NCBI GenBank assembly: GCA_023053545.1
Contig: JAKZAN010000005.1
Location: forward strand, 11,346,001 to 11,410,000
Length of the DNA: 64,000 nucleotides
Origin: Lepidurus packardi
Lineage: Eukaryota; Arthropoda; Branchiopoda; Notostraca; Triopsidae
Direction of reading: 5' to 3'
Below, piece after piece: positions 35,885 to 48,475 of this stretch. Positions within the stretch are counted from its first letter, which is position 1, and every line of letters starts with the position of its first letter. Under the pieces are notes generated by a model. It did no database searches. It saw nothing but the letters and a program-made list of their open reading frames with translations, and was not told the origin of the DNA. The translations under genes and the position numbers were made by a program.

Positions 35885-36085
35885 TCGCAAATCGCAACCA
35901 AACTGGCTTATGGGCACTTAACCCGTATATCGTAGGATCGTTGAATCGTACTCAAAACTCCGATTTATTCAAAAATACTTGTATCCATAATATCGGTATC
36001 TATTCTAATATAACCATGCTGGTAACACTGCTAAAAAATACTTTCGGCAAAATTTGCAAAATTCAGTTCAACTCTCCTATGATCC
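35885..36085 (+). repeat. Dispersed repeat, copy B
   Basis: This is the second copy of the repeat in mindin-1 intron 1 (26555-26785), in direct orientation about 9.3 kb away, with several indels. No ends or target duplication could be fixed. Confidence 0.7.
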
Positions 36086-36159
36086 AAAGACTGGGGGTCG
36101 TTTGATCAGATAGCCTCGTAAGCTTTATTCATACAGTCACTAATCATTATCACTAAGAC

Positions 36160-36530
36160 AGTCGTACAATAATCGATTCACTCGATACTCATCGAGACAT
36201 TGCCAACTTGAAAGTTTCCTACAATAATCGCGAGATTATTCACTCGATACTCATCGAGATATTGCAAACTTGAAAGTTTCCTACAATAATCGCGAGATTA
36301 TTCACGCGATACTCATATATCGATACTCAATACTCATATACGATACTATATTTTACAATATTCACTCAATACTCATCGAAACATTGCAAACTTGAAAGTT
36401 TCCTACAATAATCGCGAGATTAGTCACTCGATACTCATATATCGATACTCAATACTCATATACGATACTATATTTTACAATATTCACTCGATACTCACCG
36501 AGATATTGCAAATTTGAAAGTTTCCGAAAC
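36160..36530 (+). repeat. Composite tandem array (ATCGCGAGATTATTCACTCGATACTC)
   Basis: Units of about 65 bp contain TCACTCGATACTCATCGAGA followed by ATTGCAAACTTGAAAGTTTCC. Some are interrupted by a second module with ATATATCGATACTCAATACTC. The same two-module order appears twice, so the array grew by duplication of a larger unit. Confidence 0.85.
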
Positions 36531-38089
36531 TTCCTTTTCCCGTCTATAAAATCCTGTTTGGTGAAATGCTCCCAATTTAAATAAATTGTAAGAAAAATAG
36601 AAGGAAGAAGGAGAAAAAAGAAGATACAGACTCGTCTGGATCGTTTGTACATGACAAGAAATTTAACGTGACTCATTGAAGATTGGAAACGTGAGTTGGG
36701 CCAAAAGACAAGAGTGATGATGGTATTGTTATAGCGTCCCCTTCTAAACGATCTTAAAGACGTAAGGAAACTCTTTGAGGTGACGTCAACTTTTTCCAGT
36801 TTTTCAACTTTGGAACACAACTCGCGCAACTGCTGTCTCCAGGCGCGAGTTGTTTGGCTTGCCTTAAAGAAAAAGAAACTTGAAATGAAAATGCAACTAT
36901 ATTCTACACAATACGAGTCGGATCCTGGCCAGACGAGTACAAGCTAAAAGATATAGGATATGATGTTGCTCTAAGGCATGGTAGACGTATCTGCTGACGT
37001 TGCGAATCTTGTAACAACGATCTGATCCTCACCCATCCCTTTTTCTGTATTTCCCTTTCAAAGTTTCTCTTTTTTTTGGGTTCCTATTCCCATAATACTC
37101 CCACAAATGATGTTATTTTTCTGCAAGATTTTTATTTTGTTACGTGGAAACCTTCTTTATCTTTGTGGAATCGGGCCATTCAAGCCCCTCCCCCACATGA
37201 CGTAACAAATCGAGTCATACTTGGCCTTTGAACTTTGTTTTGGAAAAGGATTAGCTTCCCAATTTGCAAAAGAAACAAGACTTTGCAGCAAGGCCAAGTT
37301 AAAAGCCAGCATGTTCGTTGTGTCGTGATGTTTCCGCTTTCTTCTCCCGGGGATTTTGTGGCAGGGGTTCTGTTTCCAGGAAATCGATGGATTTCCGTGA
37401 AATGATCCGAAAGAAGATTCTAGACTCTCAGACACCCACAAAACAACAGCCAAAATAAAATCAACTCAAATTTTTTTAAAAGGATGTGGTTGGTTTGAAT
37501 GGTCAAAGGGATTTCCTCCGCCCTTGCCATTGCCCTCAACTTCCCTAAAGGACTCTTTGGAATGCCCTAGACTAGCTGACGTGACAATTTTGCGGTTGTC
37601 AAGTTCAAGATACTTTGAGGAAACCCAAAAGGGATTTTCCGACTTTGAAACTTCGGGTTTAGAGTATCCAATTACCGAGCTTTTTGTGAGCAAAAGACAG
37701 AAAATTCACGGAACCAGAAAAAGGAAGATGAGTGGAAAGTCCAGACCATGCTGAAGCCAATGTTTGTTTAGTATTCTCATTTTGCACCGAATTGGCGTTA
37801 ATTTTGTTTGGGAGAGAACGTGGACCTATCCGTGACTTTTCAAGTGCTCATTACGTAATCGTTCTGTTTAAGCTATTTAATAGTCGTTTAGGTAGTAAGT
37901 TTAGAAGTTATTCTTAAGCTGATTTAAACGCATTTAGAAGTGATTGGCAGTATTTGTGAGCTTTATTTAATCGATATTTAATCAATAGCTTTATTTAATC
38001 GATAACGTAATTGGAATGTAAAGTAATTTCAATGAAAAAATTGACTTAATTTAACGTGAACTTATTTGCTATTTAACATCAGTTAAATT

Positions 38090-38500
38090 CAATGTAAGTT
38101 TTCGGGCAAGTCACTTTGAATTTCGTTTAAACCACTGTAAATAGAATTCGAGTTACCGTAAACAATTTAAAACACTTCAATCTTCACTTGAATCACTTTT
38201 GCATTGGGAATCACTTTAATATAAGTCAAATCACTAGAAAATCTCATTTAAATCGCTTTAAGAAACCACTCAATGATTTGCTCGAAGGATTCTGAAATCA
38301 TTAGAATCACTTGGAATCGCTTCTAACTCATAACCGTTAAGCATGCAGCTCATAACAATACACTCCTAACTCCAATTTGAATTGCAACCAAATCACTTCA
38401 ATCTAACCCATATCATTCGTAATTCCCATTTAACTCTTCACTTTACATCACATTCGCTGGAATCAAGTTTCGCTGGCATTACGTTGAAACCACTTAAATC
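38090..38500 (+). repeat. AT-rich stretch with scattered AATCACTT motifs
   Basis: Degenerate (G)AATCACTTT(G)AA motifs recur about every 20-40 bp without a fixed period. This resembles a very old minisatellite. Confidence 0.4.
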
Positions 38501-41257
38501 ATTCCGGATCGATGCTCACTCAAACCAGTTAGAAACTTAGCTCGTAACAGTATAACTATGTCGTAATTACAATTAAACGAATATTTCATTTGCTCTTTAG
38601 GTTTTGCATTCAATTCGTTTTCAATTTAATTGGAAGCTCGCTAAAGTCATCAAGTTCGACACAAAATTTCCTTGAAAATTCCATTGGAATTCCTTGAAAT
38701 TGTCATAACCATCACTTCACTTCATTGAAACTTGAATTCATACTCATCTGCTTAAGTATAATTGGAACTTTTGAGTTTCCATGCAATTCCTTTAAATTCA
38801 CCAAAATCCTTTCTACATTACTTAATTACTTCGATCCCTTGTACACGAGATTAATTTCCCTGATTACATAATATGCCACTAGATCTTGCATGATAGAGTT
38901 CATTCCTGTAATTAAGTGTCAAATGGATGCTTCGCTTAATGAAACTGAAAATCGAGTTAGATAACGGTATAAAAAACGGTAAGAATACGAATGACTGTTG
39001 TCTATCTGGATTCATTAGTTTGTCGACTTCCTGGCCAAATTCTGCAAGGGATCCTCTAAAGACATTAAGATGGCGATCCACAATGACATACGAATAAGGG
39101 ATGTTTTATCGTCCCGCTTTGCTTTCAGCTTTTATGGAGCTATGAAACCTACAACGTAGTGAGAGGAATTTATGATCTTGCGTATGTCACTTTAAAAGCG
39201 TTGTTAGTTTCCTTTTCCTTCTTTACTCTTGAAAAATAACAAAAAAATAATCCAACATTTCCTAACCTAACCTAAGAAACATTTGGAGAAACAATCCCCT
39301 CATTGTTAGTATTTTTAAGAATAAAAAAAAATGAAAATTGAAAGATTAACAACATCACGACATGGCTCAAAAAACCTGTCGCGAGTTTATAAAAACACGT
39401 GTATTGTGTATTACACCATCTGTTAATACTTTACCCTGCCAAGGTCTTTCGCTTTTTTTACTAGTGTCAACATAAAAAACTCTAATGTGATGATGATGCT
39501 CATTATCACCTTGGCATTTGCCAAACGAGGAAGCGTGACGAAGCATAAAGGGGAATTTTTTTTTCCATTTACTTAGTTCTGTATATGGTTAGTGTCTAGA
39601 ATAACTAGCAAAGATTCGCTCATGAATGAGAAACTTTTCCTCGTATTATCCTCTTTTCCAAAACCCTCAACTCCAAGCCTATAACTCGGACCCAAAAGCT
39701 TAAATCATGGTTAGGATCGAATTTCAAACATTAATGTCACCTTTTACAAGCTTCACAGCCACAAAGGTTTGAAAACAGCAAAAAGTTTGAATTCAACCCT
39801 TGTGTCACCTTTCAAACCTAAAAGGCTCGATGTACCATTACGAAAGTGGAAAATTCGGTTAATATTCACTGAATTTCAACCCATTTTAACTCAATTTAAC
39901 TCCATTAACCTTACAAAGACTGGAATTTAAGTTATGGTTAACCTTAATAGGAGAAATTTAGCCCTTACAAGGTTTAATTGAAATTTTAGACATGGAAAGG
40001 TTTAAGTCTATAGTTTCATAGATGATTCATAGATTCATAGATTCAGTAGATGAAAGCAAACTATTCTAGAGTATGGAAAAATGAAAGAAAAGTGTATTTG
40101 CCAAGTGAAAGGGAGGGAGCTTGACAGAAACAAAGTGGTGGAAGAATCGTTAGTGAAGTGATGGACGGTTTAGTTTACTCGAATCTGGAATTGTGAAGTA
40201 ATTTTCTCGGTATAAAGAGCGTAGGATTGGGTTCTGCCAGGGTTTTCCACATGTTTTACCAGATTAGGACTGTCAAGTAGATTACTTTCTTGGCGTTTGG
40301 AAGAAAATCCATGTCAAGTTGTCAAGTCAGATTGGACTCTTTTGGGTTTAAAATATGCCTTTTGCACAATACACATACACGTGTTGTTTACTTGCGTCTT
40401 TGCACAATAAACTTTCTGAAGAAGAAGAAGGACACGGTTTCGGTGAGGAAAGGTAAAAAGTTTTTCAAGGAGTGGCGTTGACACCTGGTGAGGCCAAGGC
40501 AAGGAAGCTGTTGGACAGGTCTTCATTCATAAAACAGGCCAGCTAACCCAACTTGGGACTGTCTCATTTGCATTAGAATCGTCTTATTGCCTTTTTCTAA
40601 AATACCTTTTCGGTCTCTCTCTTTTCTTTAGTTCGTTGCGTTCCATAGTCTGGGTCTCTCTCTCTCTCTTTGGCTTACAATTCGTTCTTCACGCTCCACC
40701 ATGACCTAAACTTATTACCATTATCACTTCTCACGTTTTTCTCACTTCCATGAATGACCTATGGGGCCTTTTACATTTTTTATTTATTTTTTAAAAAAAC
40801 ATTTTTGGGGTAATCGAATGTCTGGGAAAGTCAACGGAGTTCTATTTGGTACTATTTGGGGGGGGGAAATGGAAGGATCCGTTTTTGATAGACTTTAGGA
40901 TTTATTAGGGGTTGGATTTTAAACCTGTTGGATTGCTTCTTTGGAGGTATAACTTTCTAAAAACATCAAGTGATTATAAGAATAAGTTATTAGGAATTGC
41001 TGATTGGATTACGACGATATTTTAGTGAAGTTATGAGGTTGTAGCTTGATTGCTTCATGGAATAAAGAGCAGTGCAATTGAATCGAACGTGTATCAGTGG
41101 ATTTCCATTTGGTTTTATTGGAATTTCAAAAGTTCATGGTTGTTTTACTATTGCAAGTGCAAGTTTTGAGGGTTTACTTTGCGGCAGATGAAGTTTCATG
41201 TTTGTATGGTTGCGAATGTAAGTTTCACTGCTGGAAGGCCTACAGACATGGTTGAAA

Positions 41258-41485
41258 GCGTAGCTTTCATTGTTGGAAATCTAACATGCATTATTGCAAG
41301 TCTAGTTTTCATTGTTGAGCCTATCAGTGTTGTTGCAAGTATAGCTTTCATTGTTGGGAAACGAACATGTATTGTTGCAAGTGTAACTTTCATTATTCGA
41401 AACCTATCATGTATTGTTCCAAGTATAGCATTCACTGTTGGAAACCTAAAAAGTACTGTTACAACTGTAGCTTTCATTGTTGTAA
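41258..41485 (+). repeat. 42-bp minisatellite
   Basis: About five units of 42 bp (one of 39) share AGCTTTCATTGTTGGAAAC near the start and ATGTATTGTTGCAAGT near the end. The period is a multiple of three, which keeps a 14-residue repeat open in one frame, but there is no splice or start context. Confidence 0.85.
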
Positions 41486-42849
41486 GCTTTCTTCCTTCTC
41501 GGAAGTACTTTTCCATGGCTTAGACCTTAGTTTGACTGGTTTTACGGGATTTTCATTGTTGCCAGTTACATTAGATTGTGGTCGGTCTAATTCAATTGTT
41601 GCGAGTAAAGCGTTTTTTATTGTGTAGTACTTATTGTTGCAACTCACCACTATTGATACAATTTTGATAAAGTACGAATCGGTATACCAACTTCATTGTT
41701 ATTATCTATGGATCTTTCACTATTGTAACTTAACTAAACCATCCATATATGGTTTAATTTCGATTGTTGTCACTTACACTTAAGAATTTCACAATTGTAA
41801 TTTTCGTTGTTGTAGTTAAAACCGCCAATCTCAACAAATTTCACAATTTTCAAAATTTAACAAATTTTAACAAATTTCACAATTGTAATTTTCGTTGTTG
41901 TAGTTTAAACCGCCAATCTCAACTTCTATTCTTGCAATGAACCTTAAGAATTATCTCGTTAATTCCTTAAATCTTCAACCATACACAACTCCGTAAACTA
42001 TACAATTATACTCCCAAATCAATCTATGATTTTAAATGTACATAATATCCTATTTTAATAATATAATATAATATCCTATTTTAAGAATATCCTTTGGCAA
42101 CAGGCTTATGCCTATACGCCAATCTTCACATTTTTAAAAAAAAACTATACTTCATTCATAGCAATACTATACCCTTTTAATAAACTCAAATTCTATACTG
42201 AAGTTTAACCAAACTTTTACAAAATAATCCCGAATACGTACTTGAAAATACTAAGAAAATGATCCAAGTGAACTTTAACTATAATTGAATCATAAATCGC
42301 TCGTAAAGTGCAATTACAGCATTTAGCACTGGTGACGACTTTGATTGAACTTTCTTGCCGGATCTATTTATTTATGTTTCTTGGTCCTCAGTTCCAAGCA
42401 AAAGCTTAGCTCACCGGAAACGGTTCAAAAAGGTTACAACAACTATTCTCAAACTAGTATTTATATTGTTTTTAACAGTCCTGTTCACGTTCCTGTTTAG
42501 GTAGTGGAGCACAGACACGCGCTCTCTTCAAATATCTCTGTATACTGTACACATATATATGCAAATGTAAAATTCTGGCCTCTCCAAAATGAAAAAAGAC
42601 CTCATGCCACACACTATGTTTGCGCTTTTTGGGACGTGGTTAGTGCGACTATATTCACCACCAAGTGGTCAGTCACGAAGCAGACTAAGCTCCGTGCAGT
42701 CACGCCAACTGTTCCCTCTTCTTCAGAACCGTTCAAAACTCCTCCAACTCCTTCCAACTCACTTAAAGGTCCCTTACTAAATTTTCCAAAAAATTAGAAA
42801 GAATTTCAAACCCCACTGCGACACTTTTGGTCCATTTGAAATCCCGAAA

Positions 42850-45800
42850 ATGAAATGGGCACTGGTCTTAGTAGTGATGGTAGGATTCAATTCCGCGGCA
42901 GTCGTCCGCAAAACGAGCCACCATAGTGCAGTGGAAAGTGCCTCTAAGGATGATGTATTATTTTGCCAACCGGATCACTTAACCGTGTATAAAGTAGTGC
43001 TCAACACGTACTGGAGTCGCGAGAAATTCCCCAAGCACTATCCCGAATGGCGGCCACCTGCACAATGGACCAAACTTGTTGGTAAAGAATCACGTTTTCC
43101 CTTTTTCTTTCGCAACTTAATTGCATTTATACAAAGTATACCTTAAAAACTCCCGTTTTTTCCGGTTATTTTTTCTATCAAGCTTTAATTTCATTTCTGT
43201 CGGTCCCAGACAGAAATGGAAATTACAAAGTGGAATTGAAATGTCGGTCCTAGTTTAAAAAAAAAATAAAAAAAAAAATGGACATCTGGGCAAAACCTAA
43301 GAAAATCTGGGTTAAGTTAGAGTCCATGGAACCATGGATCCCTGATTGTTCGAAAAACCAGATTACGCACACGCCCCGGGGCTCTTTATTAGGACGTTAT
43401 TCTTGGCGTTGATCCGGTAAACGCGTCGTAAAAGTCCTACGAGTTTTATTTCGAGCTACAAATTTCTGGTATGACTCAGTTGAAGCGTCGAGTTGTAGTC
43501 TTAAATTAGTCAAAATAAAAAAAAAAAAAAAAAAAATAGGAAATTTACAGGCTTAATAACAGGAGTTATAGCACGGTTGACTAACTCCGCGAGTCTTAAA
43601 TTTCAACGTTCTTCCATGTTTTTTTCTTGGAAAAAAGAAAGAGAAGAATGTTCGTTATGTCTCTCGACACATGAAAGTAATTTACCTCGGAGGAAGTTGA
43701 GCTAAAAATGAGTTTGTGCTTGGAGACCCAGGACAATAGCCAGTTTACTTCAAATGGCCTTTGGGGGGAGCTTAAGGGCAGTAGAAGAATTTTTGTGGTC
43801 GTTTGCCAATTTTTTTTTTTTTTTTTTTTTTTTTTAAACAAGACAAAAGAGTTTTGGAAAGAAAAGGGGAAAGGAAGTCACTTGGCCCGTTTCCGTCATG
43901 CGTCGGGCATACAAATGTCGATCGTTTGTTGATATGACCCCCTTTTGAATGAGCAGCAGAATTCTAAAAGAGGGAACCAACAGCACCATCTCGCTGATGA
44001 GTTTAAAATCGAGGGCAATGGGTAAATGAGTGAGTCATTTTTACGTTGGCCCACATTGCGATGAGTCTTTACTGGGATTTTTGGAGCCAGAAATAAAATA
44101 AAAAGGGAGAATCGGGCTTTTTTGGGGGGGAATTACCGATTAGATATGAAGTAAAGTGGTGTGAATTAAAAATTTTGTAATTGGAATAACAGGAAGGTCA
44201 CACGATGCCAGTTATGTGCTGTTTCGACTTGGCGAAAAGGCTTCTGAAGGATTACGAGTTTTTGCCGAAACGGGAGGCAGCGACCTCCTTGATGCGCAGA
44301 CCCAAGGCGAAGGCGGAGTGTGAGTATAATTGGTTATTTTTGTAAAAATAAGATTTTGAGAAGATTGTTCTGGTATGGTTGTAGATAGATAGTAGGAGAT
44401 TGGAATAGTTGGAAGATTGGTGTAGTTGGAATAGTTTGAGAGACAGCTCATGTTAAACTTGAACTAATTTTTGGAAGCTTCATGGCCTAAGGGGGGAGTC
44501 AATTGTTTGCGAATTATTGGAATATAGAAATTCTTGGAATATAATTTTGGAATAATTGTAGACATATAGAAGCAGGTTTGATTTAGAGTTGGGATTTTTT
44601 TAAGGTCCGTACTTGAAATACTTTGAAAGTTAACTCATGTTGAACTTGAGCTACTTTTGTGGAAGTTGCGTGAACTAAGGGCCCTTAGTCTAAGGCGGGA
44701 GGCTCTAGTTTGTGAATTTATAGTACGTCAGCTTTAAAGTCAAATTCATTGAAGACATAGTAATAAGTACTATGATGTTTGATTTAAGTAAAGGAAATTT
44801 CAAATGAGGAAATTCAGACATGACCCGTTTTTGTTAATTAACCAGCCGTTAGGGCGGAGCTTGTCAACTTTGTGAATTTATACCGCCAAAATTTGCAATC
44901 CGTTCCACACGAAAGTATTTTTGAAATACACTACAATGATCCCTTTGCTTTTATTTAATTTTATACGCCTCTAGTTCAAATAGTTTTGAAGATACTTGCA
45001 CTTGAATTCCTAAACCCTTTTTGATGAAGTGCGTAATTGCGCCATACAGTCCGCTAGGCGTCCCCGCGTTACTCGTGGCCTGTCTTGCATGCAGTATTCT
45101 TTGAATGTCGTTTTGTGCGCCAAAAGCCACGTGTTTTAGGTTGTCAACTTCCGCTGACCTTAGATTTACCGCTGAAACAAAGTTACGATACACTATTTTG
45201 TTGCTATTCAAGACAGATAATTACTATACATTGCTCTACCTTCTAGATTGACTTGTTTGTCTGGCAGGAGCTCAAAACTGGGCCAAAATAAACATTAAGA
45301 GTGCTTAGCTTATTTGCGTTGTTATTGAATATAGGTTATCTTGCGTATAATGGCTATAGGTATGATGAATTTAACGCCCCTCCCGTGGTGACCGGCCAAG
45401 GACGCACAGAAGCCGAATTTTTCGTGGATGGAAACCACTCGCGGGTGTCATTAATCGCCAAAATGGTTCCATCACCCGACTGGTTTATTGGCATTGACAA
45501 CTTCGATTTGTGTATACAAGGAAAATGGTTGGATGGCTTAACCATCGAAGTAAGAACCCCTTTTCGTACCTCCTCAAAATCCCCCTTCCGCCCTAAAAAA
45601 AAATATAAAAAATACCCTTCCATAAACATATTCATTTTCGATTATGCTAATCGTTCCTCAAATGTTTTAGGTGGGTCCGCTAGATGCAGGCACCGATAAC
45701 GGGTTCACCTTCACGTCCCCTAATTGGCCCACGGAACCACGTGGTATTGTCAGCCGAATCACTCCTAAACATCCTAATCATCCTGCGTCATCGTTTTACT

Positions 45801-46927
45801 ACTCTCATTTGACAAGTTTACCACCGATCGCCTCCTTCCAATTCGTCAAGGTGAGTTGGAGTAAAAACTCTTAAAATATACAGAAAATAACTCCAAGTAA
45901 AAATAAACCAAACATGACGCTAAGAGGCAAACGGTCGATCCCTGGTGAGGTTTTCTGACTTGCTAATGTGCAATTGGGTGAATTTAGGTGAAAGAATACG
46001 AGCTGTCAGAAGTGTTCCATTTGTCTGAAGACAGCATGGCCAATGACGTGATCCGCATGGAGGATATGAAGAATTACCATAGTACATCGAAACCAGTCTG
46101 GACACCCCCAGTCACCCCGGTCGCCACCGTCAGCAGTACACTAGCGCCTCCAGTGCATCTACCGCCGCCTCTCAGCAATGCCATCACCGATCCGGTGGTG
46201 GTCCACCCCGCCCAACCGTCGTTGAAACCTAACAGGACGCCACACAGTCGCAAAAAGCCCGTTTTTGACTCAACAGTTACAACGCAGAAAGTTGTACAGC
46301 ACCAGATGCCGCCAGCTGATAAACATGCAGCCATTACTCACATCGTTGACGTGTACCAGAAACAACACAAAGCCAAACATCACCGCGCTAATGGCAAGAA
46401 GACAATTAAAAAACTCAGTAAGTTATTTTTTCGCAGGATGTTTACTTTTTATAATTTTTACTTTTTTTTATAATCCTACTTTTTCTAATCAATCCAATTC
46501 ATGAGATAATCTGAATTGTGACATCATTAGAACTCAATCACTGTGGTATCATTAGAACTCAATTCCTTTCAATAGAATAAACTTCTTTTGACTATCTATA
46601 GGACAAACTATGCTAATAATTATAACTAGGCTAATTGGGGTTCATTTGATTTGAATGTATTTTGCCACTTAAACTTTCGTTTGAAAACTTTTAAGATTTT
46701 TATAAACATGGTAGCTTCTAATTTTAGGACTGCCTCGTGACTGCCAGATGTCAGAATGGTCGGACTGGTCACCCTGTTCGAGTTCCTGCGATGTTGGAGA
46801 AAGTACCCGGACAAGAACCGTCATTCACCATGCGCGGAGGGGTGGCTTACCTTGTCCGCCATTAAAGGAAGCGAAATGGTGCGGTTCGGCCCGGTCTTGT
46901 TCTCGGAGTTACTTCAATTGGCGTTGA
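42850..46927 (+). CDS. Mindin/spondin-2-like secreted protein, copy 2
   Basis: Six exons: 42850-43081, 44193-44319, 45360-45549, 45671-45850, 45988-46417, 46728-46927, giving 452 aa. A signal peptide covers about residues 1-17. Spondin_N blocks are YKVVLNTYWSREKFPKHYPE, GRSHDASYVLFR, VPSPDWFIGIDNFDLC, DAGTDNGFTFTSPNW and HPASSFYYS. The linker of about 145 residues is Pro/Thr/Val-rich, then His/Lys-rich. The C-terminal thrombospondin type 1 repeat (about 390-445) carries SEWSDWSPCSSSC and CSRSYFNWR. It is clearly a paralogue of the gene at 25.6-31.8 kb. One intron sits at a different place: here it falls before DEFNAP and none lies before VSLIAK, while copy 1 has the reverse. The linkers share almost no sequence. 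Confidence 0.9.
44951..45291 (-). pseudogene. Antisense coding-like fragment in mindin-2 intron 2
   Basis: On the minus strand a 75-codon open stretch (45171 down to a stop at 44951) starts at a good 3' splice site (TTTGTTTCAG). It can be joined in phase across a 68-bp GT-AG intron (45172-45239) to open sequence at 45240-45291. The peptide is balanced and protein-like (LRSAEVDNLKHVAFG, THFIKKGLGIQVQ), but I recognise no family and found no start codon or upstream exon. It could be a gene relic, the end of a nested gene, or chance. Confidence 0.3.
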
Positions 46928-47297
46928 GATAACTTCATTTCCCTTTATTTTATTATTCTCCCCTCCTCCTCTTCCACCGTTTTATAGCTAAGCCGGATAG
47001 AATTAAAAAGATAAATATTATGTGTTCTTGTGGGGGTGGGAAGCTTCTATTAAAAAAGAGTTGGGTTTGGCAAGGAATCAAAGGGCTATATTTTAAACCT
47101 GGAATTTCGTTCTCTTATTCTAATTCTTTCAAAGTCAAAACATCTTTTATAACAAAGAGAAAAGAGAAGAAAAATAGGGAGCCAAGGTTTTTTGGAGTCT
47201 TGCCGGAATATTTGTGCTAGTTATTTTATGACGTCGCTTAAGAACTTGAGAGAGAGACAAAAAGATCAAAGATTATGTGAGAATTGTGTGGGTTTTA

Positions 47298-47303
47298 AAT
47301 AAA
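47298..47303 (+). terminator. Candidate polyadenylation signal AATAAA
   Basis: AATAAA followed by a T-rich run lies about 370 bp after the mindin-2 stop. It is the first perfect hexamer noted in this 3' flank. Confidence 0.4.
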
Positions 47304-47749
47304 TTTTTTTTGGTTATTTTTATATGCATGTTTATTCCTATAACCCCCTTACCCTTCTCCCCCCTGAGAGGTTAATTGAAGGTCAAGGTCCCTTTTTGTA
47401 AGCAGAAAGAAAAGACAGGAGCCAGAACCTACATAAAGCCATGTGGTTTTTGTATTTTTGTTTAATTTTTATGGTAAGGAGGAAAACAAATGGGGTAATT
47501 GCTGTTACAAAGAACCCAGGAGTGTTTTCGTATTTGTTTTTTTTAAAGGGTGACGAGAGACAATGATATGTTTTTCAGCTCGCTTCAGAAAATCATATAT
47601 CTTGGAAGGATAAAAAAAAATCGAAAGTAACCTGGGCTCTGTGATACACCTAAATACATACATACATACTTATCAGACGTTGTTTTACTTTAGTTTTAAA
47701 AATTTCATTGATTTAATGAGTGTTTAGGATGTTTATACCAGAGTTACTA

Positions 47750-48475
47750 TTGGTCCCTCGGCGTCAGCTCACGGCGCTGCTGTTCCCCTACACAGGTTAG
47801 GTTTAGATCAGAGATTTTTCTGAAAAGCATCTTTCGTCGCACTTCGGAGGAGAACAGCAGAGCCAGTACTCGACGCGGAGGTACCAATTCACCTCCAAAG
47901 TGCAGCTCACTAGCTTCATTTGTGTTAGGTTAGGGTAGGTTAGATTAAGGCAGTGATTGCCAAACTGTGAGCCGCGGCTCCTAGAGAAGCCATGAGTCTT
48001 TGGCAAAAGCGGTTTGCTATTTGGATTATATAGCATTATATATGAAGGAGCCGCAATGGGCGTCATGCTTGGGTCAGGAGAGCCGTGGACCAAAAAGTTT
48101 GAAAACCAAAGGATTAAGGGATTTTCTGAGAAGCACTTTGTAGGGAACAGCAGCGCCACGCGTCCATGCGGAGTGACCAATAGTTTCATGGGGGATACGT
48201 GTTCGGAAGTTCCCCCACTTTCTAAATACAAATCCACGAATCTTGAGTAGTACTGCCATTCATAGTGCAGAGGCTTTCGTGGGTGACTATTTAGGGTGGA
48301 CATGAAAGAGGGTTAGGTTGGGAGTTTACAAGCTTCGCTAGGTTGAGCTAACCTAACCTAACTTAACCTCTAAAGTGGGCATCCTAAAGATTAACCCACG
48401 AAAGCATGTGCACTATGAATGGCAGCATTACTAAAGATTCGTGGATTAGTATTTAGAATGTGGGGGGAGGGGCTT
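47750..48475. mobile_element. Palindromic non-autonomous element with CCTAA tracts
   Basis: Arms at about 48208-48286 and 48393-48472 are inverted copies (CCCACGAAAGC, CACTATGAATGGCAG, AGATTCGTGGATT). A second inverted pair links about 47750-47795 and 48134-48185 (GGCGCTGCTGTTCCC against GGGAACAGCAGCGCC). CCTAA/TTAGG tracts lie between. This looks like a foldback or MITE-type element, perhaps two overlapping copies. Ends and target duplication could not be fixed. Confidence 0.6.
47951..48111. mobile_element. 161-bp hAT-like MITE
   Basis: The element is bounded by an exact 8-bp direct repeat GATTAAGG (47943-47950 and 48112-48119). Imperfect terminal inverted repeats read CAGTGATTGCCAAACT and CTTTGGTTTTCAAACT, followed by a shared G.CC.CGGCTC block. 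An 8-bp duplication is the hAT superfamily hallmark. It has no coding capacity and is inserted in the larger palindromic element. Confidence 0.85.

Larger units (their letters stand above)
31826..42849. other. 11-kb spacer between mindin paralogues
   Basis: No protein domain was recognised. Contents are a CRE/E-box cluster (32143-32166), a delimited 590-bp transposon (33472-34061), a tandem duplication (34262-34600), a dispersed repeat (35885-36085), a satellite-like array (36160-36530), AT-rich GAATCACTT-rich DNA (38090-38500) and a 42-bp minisatellite (41258-41485). Confidence 0.6.

Noticed and set aside
41179-41627. Open frames of 86-114 aa with a regular hydrophobic repeat
   Set aside because: The regularity comes from a 42-bp minisatellite (a multiple of three); there is no splice or promoter context.
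46074-46334. 86-aa antisense frame in mindin-2 exon 5
   Set aside because: It is a shadow of the proline-rich linker coding sequence on the plus strand.
47803-48303. 166-aa minus-strand open frame
   Set aside because: It runs across the palindromic element and the hAT-like insertion, so it is an accident of repeat sequence.
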